Origin: Muriicola jejuensis
GTDB lineage: Bacteria > Bacteroidota > Bacteroidia > Flavobacteriales > Flavobacteriaceae
Assembly (NCBI RefSeq): GCF_010671595.1
Contig: NZ_JAABOP010000003.1
Coordinates: 124,001-188,000 of the forward strand
Direction: 5' to 3'
DNA: 64,000 nt
The first letter of the stretch is position 1, and every line of letters starts with the position of its first letter. The position numbers were made by a program, and so were the translations under genes. The notes under the pieces are model-generated. The model saw only the letters and a list, made by a program, of their open reading frames with translations, was not told where the DNA came from and searched no databases. Of the stretch, positions 9,550 to 18,347 are shown piece after piece.

Positions 9550-10353
9550 TCAGAAGGGATCGGAAGGATACCAGTCTAGCTGTACCACGGTGATATCCGA
9601 AGATTTCGAACTCACCAATTCTGCAAATTTTGCAACATCACTCACCTCGGGCCTTCCGCGGTAATGGTATGGGTATACCTGTTTGGGTTTGAATTCAAGC
9701 ACAGCGTCCGCCGCCCGGTCTACGGTCATGGTATACGGGAGATTCATGCAGACAAATGCCTTATCGATATTCTTCAGCGCCCTCATTTCCGGAATGTCTT
9801 CTGTGTCGCCTGAGAAATAAAGCCTTTCCTCTCCCAGGGTGAGCACATAGCCGTTGCCCCGGCCTTTTACGTGAAAATCCCTGGCTTCTTCCCTCAGGTT
9901 ATACATGGGAATGGCCTCTATCTTTATACCAAGCCGTTCTTTGGTGTCTCCGTTGTTCAATACATCTACCTGAGGGGCAAACACTACAGGCAATTTATCG
10001 GCCACGGCCTGAGGGACTATGATCTTTGCGTCGGACGTGTCGAGTGCTTCCAGGGTCTCTGCACTGAAATGGTCTCCGTGAATATCGGTGATCAGAATGA
10101 GATCTGGTGAAGGATAGGCGGAAAAGGTCTCAGCCCCGCCAACGGGATCGACATAGAGGGTGACCTCTCCCCATCGGATCACAGCCGTGGCATGCTCTAC
10201 CGGGTATATCTCAATGGCCTTCGACGGGCTGGTTGTCTCGGATTGGGCAGCTGTTTCAGATTCTGTTGCAGCCATGTCTTTGCCCTTTTCCCCTTCCTTA
10301 CAGCCCAGAGAAAAAAGAACTGAAAGGCCTATGAATGTAATGTATGTTCTCAT
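9550..10353 (-). CDS. Lipoprotein metallo-beta-lactamase-fold hydrolase (UlaG-like)
   Basis: A 267-residue protein with a lipoprotein signal (hydrophobic stretch then SLGC at about residue 18), a short low-complexity linker rich in Glu/Ser/Thr, and an MBL-fold domain. The metal site is seen as DIHGDHF at about residue 92-98, and a second metal-ligand stretch as YFSGDTED. It resembles the UlaG-like subgroup, which contains lactonases and phosphodiesterases, so the substrate is uncertain. Placement outside the inner membrane or on the outer membrane's inner face is inferred from the lipobox. Confidence 0.82.
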   Translation of the reverse strand: MRTYITFIGLSVLFSLGCKEGEKGKDMAATESETAAQSETTSPSKAIEIYPVEHATAVIRWGEVTLYVDPVGGAETFSAYPSPDLILITDIHGDHFSAETLEALDTSDAKIIVPQAVADKLPVVFAPQVDVLNNGDTKERLGIKIEAIPMYNLREEARDFHVKGRGNGYVLTLGEERLYFSGDTEDIPEMRALKNIDKAFVCMNLPYTMTVDRAADAVLEFKPKQVYPYHYRGRPEVSDVAKFAELVSSKSSDITVVQLDWYPSDPF

Positions 10354-10414
10354 GTTATTTATTTTGTTTCTGTTCCGATATTCAATAAAAATAGATAGGA
10401 AAGTACCGGAATTC

Positions 10415-10894
10415 CTAGAGGTTTAACGCCATTTTAATATTGCTTCGGGCATAGGGGGGAGGGTCTTCCATTTCGATCTCCACAAAGCCAAATTTACGGT
10501 AAAGGTGAATAGCTGGTGTCAGGATGGTGTTGGAATACAGGTAGAGCCTATGCATTCCTCTTTCTCTCGTATAATCAATGGCGAATCTCAGAAGCTTCTG
10601 TCCTATCTGCTGCCCCTGGAATTGCGGCTTTACAGCCATTTTTCCCAGTTCGAAGCACATGTCTTCACCGGGCAGGAGAGAGAAACACCCGGCGATCTCC
10701 CCCTTCACTTTCCCAAAAAAGATCTTACCTCCCTGATCGATGATCACTTCCTCTGCCCTGTTGAGTAGGTCTTCGTCCTTGGGCTCCACATAAAAATAAC
10801 GTTCGAGCCAGGATAGATTCATCTCCCTGAATTCAAAGGCCAGATCAGGGCTGAAATCGATAATGTCGACCTGTATAGGACCGGTTTGTTTCAT
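10415..10894 (-). CDS. GNAT family N-acetyltransferase
   Basis: A 159-residue single-domain GNAT protein. The acetyl-CoA binding motif A is seen as MAVKPQFQGQQIGQKLL, followed by the typical beta-bulge and C-terminal strand (HLYRKFGFVE). It has no signal peptide. The acceptor substrate cannot be read from the sequence. It faces the coiled-coil protein gene across a 136-base divergent gap. Confidence 0.85.
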   Translation of the reverse strand: MKQTGPIQVDIIDFSPDLAFEFREMNLSWLERYFYVEPKDEDLLNRAEEVIIDQGGKIFFGKVKGEIAGCFSLLPGEDMCFELGKMAVKPQFQGQQIGQKLLRFAIDYTRERGMHRLYLYSNTILTPAIHLYRKFGFVEIEMEDPPPYARSNIKMALNL

Positions 10895-11030
10895 CCTACT
10901 GAATCAGAATGATCAATAACTGCCAAAGAAATTTACAACATATTTTAAACCAAAAAATCTAAAAGCAGACTTTTCCCGTATATAGCATGTAAACACGTTA
11001 CTAACTAATACACGTTTAAATCTTTACACT

Positions 11031-11918
11031 ATGACTGAAACTAAAAACAATAATGGATTAAAGGTAATCGCCGGTCTGTTGGCTGTGGTACTTTTGGGTA
11101 CCATCATCTATACCGTAAGTCTTTACCAGGACAAAAAGAAAAGGGAGGGTGAACTTACTGCAGAGAAGGAACTGGTCGTTGAAGACCTGAGGAGCCTTCA
11201 ATCTGAGTATGACAAGGCCATCCTCGAGAGCAATGCGACCAACGAGGAACTCGTAGAGGCTCGTGACAGGATCGCCAAATACATCGATTCTGTACAGACT
11301 ATGAAAGCCGATCTTTCCACGCTGAGGCGTTACAGGAATCAGGTTGCTGTCCTGAGACAGGAAAGAGAAGAGCTGTTGAAGCAGGTCGATTCCCTTACCC
11401 GTTCCAATACACTGCTCGCCATGCAGCGCGACAGTACTTTCGTAGAGCTGGAAAAACAAGCAGTATTTAATGACTCCCTGGTAGTACAGAACACCCAACT
11501 GGCTGAGGCCGTTGAGAGAGGTTCAGCTTTGAATCTTTCTGATTTCAATGTTGATGCCGTAAAAGAGCGTAGCAGTGGCCGTTTGGTCTCTACCCCAAGG
11601 GCGAGGAACACCGATAAACTGAAAGTGTGCTTTACCGTTGCTGACAACGTGATCGCCCAGGCCGGAGACAGGCAGTTCCTGATCGAAGTGTTAGACCCAC
11701 AGGGGAACGTACTTGGAGGTGGAAGCACAAAATCTACCGATGAAGGCGCTTCTGTAACCTATACAAAGGCCACCGAATTCTACTACGAGAACCAGGACCT
11801 GGACGTATGTGACTTTATCAACAACCCTGCGGGAGCATTCCAGTCAGGTAATTATATGGTAAATGTTTATGACGACAATCTGAAGCTTCTCGGTACTTCT
11901 AAATTCACCCTGAAGTAA
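11031..11918 (+). CDS. Membrane-anchored coiled-coil protein of unknown function
   Basis: A 295-residue protein: a short cytoplasmic N-terminus, one membrane helix (about 10-30), a long coiled coil (about 35-165, rich in Glu/Leu/Lys heptads) and a C-terminal beta-rich domain (about 190-295). I know similar proteins in flavobacteria, but none with an established function. The layout, helix then rod then globular head, suggests a periplasmic spacer or scaffold. The gene ends at a strong terminator and is transcribed alone. Confidence 0.75.
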   Translation: MTETKNNNGLKVIAGLLAVVLLGTIIYTVSLYQDKKKREGELTAEKELVVEDLRSLQSEYDKAILESNATNEELVEARDRIAKYIDSVQTMKADLSTLRRYRNQVAVLRQEREELLKQVDSLTRSNTLLAMQRDSTFVELEKQAVFNDSLVVQNTQLAEAVERGSALNLSDFNVDAVKERSSGRLVSTPRARNTDKLKVCFTVADNVIAQAGDRQFLIEVLDPQGNVLGGGSTKSTDEGASVTYTKATEFYYENQDLDVCDFINNPAGAFQSGNYMVNVYDDNLKLLGTSKFTLK

Positions 11919-11936
11919 GAATTGATCCATATAAAT

Positions 11937-11968
11937 GAAAAGGGCCTTCATGCGAAGGCCCTTTTTTT
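11937..11968. terminator. Bidirectional rho-independent terminator
   Basis: A 9-bp stem (AGGGCCTTC / GAAGGCCCT) with loop ATGC is followed by seven T on the plus strand; a run of A precedes it, so it also serves the convergent fumC. Confidence 0.9.
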
Positions 11969-11971
11969 ATG

Positions 11972-13372
11972 TCAGTCTTTCAGGGAACCGGTCATATCTT
12001 CCGGTTTTACCCACTCGTCGTATTCCTCGGCGGTGACATAGCCCAGATTGATCGCTTCTTCCCTCAGGGTCGTACCATTCCTGTGGGCCGTATTGGCAAT
12101 CTCTGCCGCCTTGTAATACCCGATCTTGGTGTTCAGGGCTGTGACCAGCATAAGGGAATTGTTGAGCAACTGCTTGATCACCTTGTGATTGGGCTCTATC
12201 CCCACCGCACAGTGGATGTCAAAACTCACACAGGCATCACCGAGGAGTTCTGCCGATTGGAGGAAATTGCTCGCCATCAGGGGTTTGAAGACGTTTAATT
12301 CGTAATGTCCCTGCGCTCCTCCTACCGCTATGGCCACATCATTGCCCATCACCTGAGCACACACCATGGTCAGCGCCTCGCATTGAGTGGGATTCACTTT
12401 TCCAGGCATGATGGAACTGCCCGGTTCATTGGCGGGAATGGTGATCTCTCCAATGCCGGATCTCGGCCCGGAGGCCATCATTCGGATATCGTTTGCTATC
12501 TTGTTCAGGGAAACCGCCAGTTGTTTCAGGGCCCCATGGCTCTCCACCATCGCATCGTGGGCAGCGAGGGCCTCAAATTTATTGGGTGCGGTCTTAAAGG
12601 GCAGGCCTGTAAATTGGGCAATGTACTTGGCTACCAGAACATCATACCCTTTTGGCGTGTTCAGCCCTGTTCCCACCGCTGTTCCGCCCAACGCCAACTC
12701 ACTGAGGTGGTCCAGGGTGTTCCGCAGAGCTTTCAGGCCGTGATCCAGCTGAGACACATAGCCGGAAAACTCCTGTCCCAGGGTCAGGGGAGTGGCATCC
12801 ATCAGATGCGTTCTACCGATCTTAACGATCTTTTCGAATTCCTTTGCCTTTTTATCAAGGGTGTCCCTGAGTTGAGTCACTCCGGGGATGGTCACTTTGG
12901 ATATCTTGGTGTAGGCTGCGATATGCATCCCTGTAGGGAAGGTGTCGTTAGACGACTGGGATTTGTTGACATCATCATTCGCCTGAATGCTTTTCTTTCC
13001 ATCTCCTACGGTATGTCCTGCGAGTTCATGCGCCCGGTTAGCGATCACCTCATTGACATTCATATTGCTCTGTGTACCGGAACCGGTCTGCCATATCACC
13101 AGTGGGAATTGATCGTCGAGTTTTCCTTCCAGGATCTCATCACATACTCTTGAGATAAGGTCTCTTTTCTCCTCTTCGAGGACTCCCAACTCCCAGTTGG
13201 CATAAGCCGCGGCTTTCTTCAGGTGTGCAAAGCCATAAACTATATCCAGCGGAATAGAGGCGGGTGGTCCTATCTTAAAATTATTCCTCGAACGCTCGGT
13301 CTGTGCCCCCCAGTATTTATCTGCTGGGACCCTGACCTCTCCCATGGTGTCTTTTTCAATCCTGAATTTCAT
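11972..13372 (-). CDS. fumC: Class II fumarate hydratase
   Basis: A 466-residue fumarase that interconverts fumarate and L-malate in the TCA cycle; cytoplasmic homotetramer. The superfamily signature [16 protein letters not shown] is present, as are the earlier conserved SSNDTFPT and [17 protein letters not shown] stretches. The length and start are normal for FumC. It stands alone, convergent with the coiled-coil gene and preceded by its own -7 box. Confidence 0.96.
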   Translation of the reverse strand: MKFRIEKDTMGEVRVPADKYWGAQTERSRNNFKIGPPASIPLDIVYGFAHLKKAAAYANWELGVLEEEKRDLISRVCDEILEGKLDDQFPLVIWQTGSGTQSNMNVNEVIANRAHELAGHTVGDGKKSIQANDDVNKSQSSNDTFPTGMHIAAYTKISKVTIPGVTQLRDTLDKKAKEFEKIVKIGRTHLMDATPLTLGQEFSGYVSQLDHGLKALRNTLDHLSELALGGTAVGTGLNTPKGYDVLVAKYIAQFTGLPFKTAPNKFEALAAHDAMVESHGALKQLAVSLNKIANDIRMMASGPRSGIGEITIPANEPGSSIMPGKVNPTQCEALTMVCAQVMGNDVAIAVGGAQGHYELNVFKPLMASNFLQSAELLGDACVSFDIHCAVGIEPNHKVIKQLLNNSLMLVTALNTKIGYYKAAEIANTAHRNGTTLREEAINLGYVTAEEYDEWVKPEDMTGSLKD

Positions 13373-13393
13373 CTCTAAAAGGTTTTAGCCTAA

Positions 13394-13401
13394 CAAAGGT
13401 A
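13394..13401 (-). promoter_or_regulatory. -7 box for fumC
   Basis: On the minus strand TACCTTTG matches TAnnTTTG exactly, 21 bases before the fumC ATG at 13372. Confidence 0.45.
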
Positions 13402-13478
13402 AGGCTTGGGCCATAAATTCCCTTTTCAATCGGGATAATTTTATGGTCCCGCACTTGCATCTTTTGGGAATTTCCAAG

Positions 13479-13486
13479 TATCTTTG
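13479..13486 (+). promoter_or_regulatory. -7 box that fixes the start of the small membrane protein gene
   Basis: TATCTTTG matches TAnnTTTG; a TTG stands 21 bases upstream. The possible TTG start codon at 13484 lies inside this box, so translation must begin at the ATG at 13505. Confidence 0.5.
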
Positions 13487-13504
13487 TGCCGTAAAGCAAA
13501 GAAT

Positions 13505-13678
13505 ATGTTCGATTTTGATCAATACCTCGGATTTCTCGCCTTCCTCACCATTGTAACCATCGGTTTCTGGTTGATGATCTTCCTCTTGCTTTTTGTGGTA
13601 CCTTACTGGGTAGGGGGTAACCTGATGGAATTCTTTAAAGAAAAACGCGAAGCCAGAAGGGCCAAGCGCAACTCATAA
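13505..13678 (+). CDS. Small single-span membrane protein
   Basis: A 57-residue protein: acidic short N-terminus, one or two hydrophobic segments (about 8-37) and a strongly basic tail (KEKREARRAKRN). It is probably an inner-membrane protein with its basic end in the cytoplasm. I do not recognise a family. The frame opens at a TTG at 13484, but that codon is within the predicted -7 promoter box, so I take the ATG. The gene ends right at a terminator. Confidence 0.6.
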   Translation: MFDFDQYLGFLAFLTIVTIGFWLMIFLLLFVVPYWVGGNLMEFFKEKREARRAKRNS

Positions 13679-13710
13679 AAAAAGAAGCCGATTGGCTTCT
13701 TTTTTATTTT
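13677..13710. terminator. Bidirectional rho-independent terminator
   Basis: Stem AAGAAGCC / GGCTTCTT with loop GATT, followed by T-rich bases on the plus strand and preceded by a run of A that gives the T-tract on the minus strand. It serves both convergent genes. Confidence 0.85.
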
Positions 13711-13729
13711 TCTCCCTTCTCCTGTCTGA

Positions 13730-16243
13730 TCAGGTCCCCTCAAATTCAAAGTCCTCTTCCTGACCGCCCCTTCTGCCGTTGCGGTTCCTGTCATTTTGTT
13801 GTTGGTTGAACCGGTAGAGGAAGGAAAGTGTAAACTGCCTTTCCCTCCATTGGAATTCACTGTAGGTAGAAACGGTATTGGTAGTGGTTTCCGTCCTCCT
13901 TTTCCGGGAGTTGAACAGGTCACTTACGTTAAAGGACAAGGTGGCTTTGTCCTTGATCACGTCCTTGCTAAAAGCCAGGTTTGTGCTAAGGATGCCTTTG
14001 TTGGCATTTTGAGCATCCTTATTCGGCCCGCTGTAAAACAGGTTCGTCTGGAAGTCGATTGCCCCCGGCAGGGGTACCTTGGCGCTGAACCTGGTAAACC
14101 AGGTAAAGTTGTCCGCATCGAAATTCTGGGTGATCACCTCGTTTTGAAAATTGGTGTAGGTGTAATCTCCCCTGAGCTGCTGTTGGAACAGGTTGAGGTT
14201 CCAGGTGAGCCTCCAGTCGCGCTTGGGTGTATAGGTGGTGGTGAATTCCATCCCATACCGACTGTCGGTAGCCAGGTTGATAGGCGTCCGAACCTGTACA
14301 GGAACCAATACGGGATTGCCAGGGTCCTCAGGGTTCTCTATTTCCACAAAATCCCCTGTCTCCTGAGTAATAAATTGAAACACCCCGGTTGATCTGTTGA
14401 AGTAGCCCGATGTGGTTAAGGTAAACTTATCCCATCTCTTGAGGTATCCAAGGTCATAGGCATCCGTAAAGGTGGGGTCGAGGTCCGGATTCCCCTGGAA
14501 GAGGTTGGTATTACTCGACCTGGAGGGGAAGGGATTGATAAACCGGGTCCTGGGCCGCCTCAATCGCCGGCTGTAACTGATGGTCAGTTGTTCGGTCTCC
14601 GAGAATTCATATCCCAGGAACAGGGAAGGGAACCAGTTCACATAGTCCTTGTCGTCTACCTGACGGGTTTCCACCAGTTCAATTCCGATATCCGAAGCCT
14701 CCATCCTGAGTCCGCTGAGGACACTGAATTTATTGACCTTGGTCCCAAGCTGTACATAGGCAGCATTTACGTATTCCTTATAGTTGAGTTCATTGCTGAA
14801 ATCCGGGTTTCGGTCCAAAACGCCGTCCTCCAAAACCCCAAAATCGAAATCGGTGTTGAAATTATTGAAGGTCCCCCGATATCCCATTTCGAACTGGCTC
14901 TGATTGTCCTTTCCAAAAGGCAGGACGTAGTCGAACTGCACCAGTTGGTTCACCTGTGTTTCATCATTGATGGTCTGCTCTGTGGGCAGGTTTATGGCTT
15001 CACCCAGGATGATCTCATCAATGATGGAGTTCTCGATCTCATTCCCTTTGGAGTATTGGTAATCCATAGTGAACTCATGCCCATCCTTGTCGAAGGTCTT
15101 CTTGTAGTTCACAGAATACTGCACATTCTCATCGGTTTGCCCTTCCCGTGTGAACCGGTTTCTCCTGATGGTCGGGTTCCGGGCACCGTCAAAGTTGAAG
15201 AAATCGATGTCCACCGTATTTTCTCCATCCGAATTGCGTATTACCAAGGAATTCGTGATGCTGCTGGTCTCACTGAAAAAGTATTCAAATCCTATATTGG
15301 TATTGAAGCTGTTGTCCTGCCTCTGATAGTCCCGGATCTCATCCTGGAAACTGACGGTATTCCCGTTTTCATCGAAATTTTCCTGCTCGAACAGGGCATT
15401 CCCGGGCGCATCCCTGTAGCGGTAGGTTGTCGTGGTGAAGATGTTGAATTTCTCCCGCCTGAGATTCAGGCTCACCGCCGTCCCGTAATTGTCGGGATAA
15501 CCCGCAAAGAGGTTGACAGAGCCATTCACTCCGGCCGTCTTGCTCTGTTTCAGGATAATGTTCAGGATCCCTGCGGTACCTTCGGCATCATATCGGGCAG
15601 AAGGGTTGGTGATGACTTCGACCCTCTCTATGGATTCCGCAGGCAGTTGCTGTAGTGCTTGCGGACTAAGGCCGGACAGGGCAGAGGGTTTCCCGTTGAT
15701 CAGGATACGAACGCTTTCATTTCCCCTGAGGCTGATATTTCCCTCCACGTCCACAGTAACGGACGGGACATTATCCAGAACATCGGTTACAGAACCTCCC
15801 CTTACGGTAAGATCCTGACCCACATTGTAGACCTTTTTGTCCAAACGCAGTTCCACGGTGGTCCTTTCTCCTACTACCACGACGTCTTCCAGCATCTGGG
15901 CATCGATCTCGAGTTCTATCCTGCCAAGGTCCACGGAATTTCTGTAGGTCTGTGCATTGAGTGTAAAGGTCTTGTATGAAAGGTATTCCACACGTACGTT
16001 GTACTGGCCGGGCATGGTCTCCACCGAGAATTTACCGTCTATATCCGAGATCCCTCCGGTGACCATTTCAGGCCGCCGTACGCTCTGGAGCACCAGGGTG
16101 GCATACTCCAGGGGCTGACCTGTATCTTTGTCAAATACGGTACCGGAGATCGTGATCCGTTGCTGACCTGCTCCGGCTGGGACCTGTGAAAATGACATTA
16201 AAAAAGCCATTAGGAATAATGGCAAAACGGTAAATTTTCTCAT
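13730..16243 (-). CDS. TonB-family outer-membrane beta-barrel protein
   Basis: An 837-residue outer-membrane protein. Order: signal peptide (to about residue 25), carboxypeptidase-like regulatory domain (about 30-115, ISGTVFDKDTGQPLEYATLV), TonB plug (about 130-235, with SVTDVLDNVPSVTVD and IERVEVITNPSARYDAEG), then the barrel of the PF14905 type seen in flavobacteria, ending in a strand (FTLSFLYRFNQQ) and an Arg/Asn-rich acidic tail. Such proteins may take up a ligand through TonB or act as structural barrels; the ligand is unknown. Its ATG follows directly on the stop codon of the 152-residue secreted protein upstream, so the two are co-translated. Confidence 0.88.
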   Translation of the reverse strand: MRKFTVLPLFLMAFLMSFSQVPAGAGQQRITISGTVFDKDTGQPLEYATLVLQSVRRPEMVTGGISDIDGKFSVETMPGQYNVRVEYLSYKTFTLNAQTYRNSVDLGRIELEIDAQMLEDVVVVGERTTVELRLDKKVYNVGQDLTVRGGSVTDVLDNVPSVTVDVEGNISLRGNESVRILINGKPSALSGLSPQALQQLPAESIERVEVITNPSARYDAEGTAGILNIILKQSKTAGVNGSVNLFAGYPDNYGTAVSLNLRREKFNIFTTTTYRYRDAPGNALFEQENFDENGNTVSFQDEIRDYQRQDNSFNTNIGFEYFFSETSSITNSLVIRNSDGENTVDIDFFNFDGARNPTIRRNRFTREGQTDENVQYSVNYKKTFDKDGHEFTMDYQYSKGNEIENSIIDEIILGEAINLPTEQTINDETQVNQLVQFDYVLPFGKDNQSQFEMGYRGTFNNFNTDFDFGVLEDGVLDRNPDFSNELNYKEYVNAAYVQLGTKVNKFSVLSGLRMEASDIGIELVETRQVDDKDYVNWFPSLFLGYEFSETEQLTISYSRRLRRPRTRFINPFPSRSSNTNLFQGNPDLDPTFTDAYDLGYLKRWDKFTLTTSGYFNRSTGVFQFITQETGDFVEIENPEDPGNPVLVPVQVRTPINLATDSRYGMEFTTTYTPKRDWRLTWNLNLFQQQLRGDYTYTNFQNEVITQNFDADNFTWFTRFSAKVPLPGAIDFQTNLFYSGPNKDAQNANKGILSTNLAFSKDVIKDKATLSFNVSDLFNSRKRRTETTTNTVSTYSEFQWRERQFTLSFLYRFNQQQNDRNRNGRRGGQEEDFEFEGT

Positions 16244-16702
16244 CTAGGATTTATTCTTTTTCTTCTTCTTTTTCTTTTCTTTCGGTTTTTTACCGCCATT
16301 CTCGCGATACTCCTTTAAAGCCAGATATTTGTCTTCCGGCAGGCTGGCCTTTAATTCCTCATCCTGTTTGATATTGATATCCTCGAAGGCTTCTCTTGTC
16401 TTGTCGGGTCCCAGGTTCAGGATCTGGACCTCTATCCGCTGCTGTACATATTTGGTGAGGATAGACCTTAAGACCGCCTCTTCAAAGTCTGATAGTTCTA
16501 TCGCCTCCTGAATTTTTGGCATTTCGGCTTCAACCATCTCCTCAGCGGTCATGGGTTCCGCCTTTTCAGGAGCCTGTTGGGTCTGTGGAGTAATCCTTCT
16601 TCTTCCCATGTTCCCGTAACGCGGATCGATTTGGGCTTCCAGTGAGGGGATTAGGAAAATAATAGAAAAGAGTATGGTAAGGAAGTGTTGTTTGGCTCTC
16701 AT
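16244..16702 (-). CDS. Secreted protein with poly-lysine tail, coupled to the outer-membrane barrel
   Basis: A 152-residue protein with a signal peptide (ending near SLEAQ), a Pro/Gln-rich linker, a helical core (about 50-130; EEMVEAEMPKIQEAIEL) and a C-terminus that is almost pure lysine. I do not recognise the family. The helical core looks like the small EF-hand-less, Spy/CpxP-like helical proteins, but that is only a resemblance. Its stop codon abuts the start of the barrel gene, which argues for a shared role in the envelope. Confidence 0.7.
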   Translation of the reverse strand: MRAKQHFLTILFSIIFLIPSLEAQIDPRYGNMGRRRITPQTQQAPEKAEPMTAEEMVEAEMPKIQEAIELSDFEEAVLRSILTKYVQQRIEVQILNLGPDKTREAFEDINIKQDEELKASLPEDKYLALKEYRENGGKKPKEKKKKKKKNKS

Positions 16703-16718
16703 AACTCTGATTCAAATT

Positions 16719-16726
16719 CAAAAGTA
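16719..16726 (-). promoter_or_regulatory. -7 box for the secreted-protein/outer-membrane-barrel operon
   Basis: On the minus strand TACTTTTG matches TAnnTTTG exactly, 16 bases before the ATG at 16702. Confidence 0.45.
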
Positions 16727-16834
16727 AAGGGAAGGAAATCAGAGTCCGGTTAAATGTTTGTTAAAAGAAAAAAGCTCCTTAAACATTTCAGAAAAGTTTA
16801 AGAAACCTTTGGGCGAAAATTGGGAAATAGCGGG

Positions 16835-17179
16835 TCAGTTGAGGAGTTCGCCAATCTTTTTCGGGGGTCTTCCGATGACCGCTTTACCCTCGAAAGTTAC
16901 GACAGGCCTTTCCATGAGTTTAGGATGTTTGAGCAAAGCGTCTTCAATCATTCGATCGTCTAACTCTTTTCCCTTGTATTCCTCTTTCCAAATAGCCTCC
17001 TGTTTCCTGACCAGTGCCATGGGGCTGATATCGAGCATTTTAAGAAGATTCCGCAATTCCTCCCTGGAAAGGGGGTTATCCAGGTAGAGCACTACCTCGT
17101 GGGGTTTACCGCTCTCCCGGACCAGGGCCAGTCCTTCCCGTGATTTTCTGCACCTGGGGTTGTGATAGATCTTTACCAT
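16835..17179 (-). CDS. arsC: ArsC/Spx-family thioredoxin-fold reductase
   Basis: A 114-residue protein of the arsenate-reductase (glutaredoxin-type) family. The catalytic cysteine is C10 in NPRCRKSRE, and the conserved late motif RPVV precedes the phosphate/arsenate-binding region. Family members reduce arsenate with glutathione/glutaredoxin, but many bacterial members have other roles. No other arsenic gene lies nearby, so the arsenate role is inferred from family only. It lies 3 bases after prfB and is likely in the same transcript. Confidence 0.82.
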   Translation of the reverse strand: MVKIYHNPRCRKSREGLALVRESGKPHEVVLYLDNPLSREELRNLLKMLDISPMALVRKQEAIWKEEYKGKELDDRMIEDALLKHPKLMERPVVTFEGKAVIGRPPKKIGELLN

Positions 17180-17182
17180 GGT

Positions 17183-18281
17183 TTAACTTTCTTGTTTTTG
17201 GCCCATCATCATCAGGTATGCTTTTAGAAAATCGTCCAATTCTCCGTCCATGACCGCATCGACATTCCCGGTTTCTTCCCCGGTCCTTACGTCCTTGACC
17301 AGTTTGTAGGGATGCATGACATAATTGCGTATCTGAGATCCCCATTCGATCTTCTTTTTGGAGGATTCGATCTCTGCCCGGGCTTCTTGTTTTTTGCGTA
17401 ATTCGATCTCGTAAAGCTGGGATTTAAGCATTTTAAGGGCAGTGGCCCTGTTGTCGTGCTGTGACCTGGAATCCGAGCAGGAGATCTGTATTCCTGTGGG
17501 TTTGTGGTATAGTTGCACCTTGGTCTCGACCTTGTTTACATTCTGGCCTCCGGCCCCGCTGGACCTGGCCGTGGTGATCTCTATGTCGGCCGGGTTGACC
17601 TCTATCTCGATGCTGTCGTCCACAAGGGGATACACATACACGGATGCAAAAGAAGTATGTCTCTTGGCATTGCTGTCGAAGGGGGAGATGCGTACCAGTC
17701 GGTGTACCCCGTTCTCACCCTTGAGCCAGCCAAAGGCGAAGTCTCCCTCTATCTCCAGGGTCACCGTCTTGATACCAGCCACGTCTCCTTCCTGATAGTT
17801 GAGTTCCTTGACCTTGTACCCGTTCTTTTCGCTCCACATGAGGTACATGCGCATCAGCATGGACGCCCAGTCGCAACTTTCCGTGCCTCCTGCTCCTGCT
17901 GTGATCTGAAGCACGGCCGTCATATCATCGCCTTCTTCAGAGAGCATGTTCCTGAATTCCAGTTTTTCAATGGCATCCAGGGCTTTAACGTACTGAGATT
18001 CTACTTCGGCTGTATCTATCTCTCCTTCTTTCTGGAACTCCATAAGGACTTCCAGGTCAATGGAAAGGACTTCAGCCTGCTTGAAGTCTGAGACCCATTT
18101 TTTCTTGCCCTGTAGCAGGCGCATTTTCTCCTGGGCAACCTGGGGATTATCCCAGAAATCAGGAGCCAGGGTCTTTTCTTCTTCGTTCTCTATTTCTATA
18201 AGCTTGGCATCGATGTCAAAGATACCTCCTTAACGCGCCAAGGCGTTCTATAAGATCCTTCTGCTGATCTGTAGTTACCAT
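17183..18281 (-). CDS. prfB: Peptide chain release factor 2, with programmed +1 frameshift
   Basis: Release factor 2, which ends translation at UGA and UAA. The gene needs a +1 shift: from the ATG at 18281 the zero frame runs 21 codons to an in-frame TGA (18216-18218), then the +1 frame continues from 18217 to the stop, giving 365 residues, the same length as E. coli RF2. The stop-recognition SPF tripeptide (RISPFDS) and the peptide-release GGQ motif ([11 protein letters not shown]) are present. The longest single-frame ORF starts at an internal Met at 18124 and would miss about 52 N-terminal residues. The -7 box at 18340 supports the upstream start. Confidence 0.95.
18215..18230 (-). promoter_or_regulatory. 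prfB: prfB programmed frameshift site
   Basis: On the minus strand AGGAGG (18225-18230) is followed by TAT CTT TGA C. This is the known RF2 autoregulatory site: an SD-like hexamer three bases before the slippery CTT codon, then the UGA that RF2 itself reads. Low RF2 lets the ribosome slip +1 and make more RF2. Confidence 0.93.
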
Positions 18282-18339
18282 TTCTCTTGAATTTCGTGTA
18301 AAAGTAGCACTCTTTTGAACAGATGCGAATATTTCGAAA

Positions 18340-18347
18340 CAAAATTA
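18340..18347 (-). promoter_or_regulatory. -7 box for prfB
   Basis: On the minus strand TAATTTTG matches TAnnTTTG exactly, about 60 bases before the prfB ATG. It overlaps the stop codon of the upstream transglutaminase gene. Confidence 0.4.

Noticed and set aside
12305-13153. Open frame opposite fumC
   Set aside because: Antisense to the fumarase gene; no start signal or motif.
14588-15655. Long open frame opposite the outer-membrane barrel gene
   Set aside because: It is antisense to a barrel with clear domains, has no recognisable motif and is a shadow of a codon-biased gene.
18124-18281. Premature stop in prfB that could mark a broken gene
   Set aside because: It is the programmed frameshift site: SD-like AGGAGG, CTT slippery codon and TGA followed by C, with an intact RF2 N-terminus upstream.
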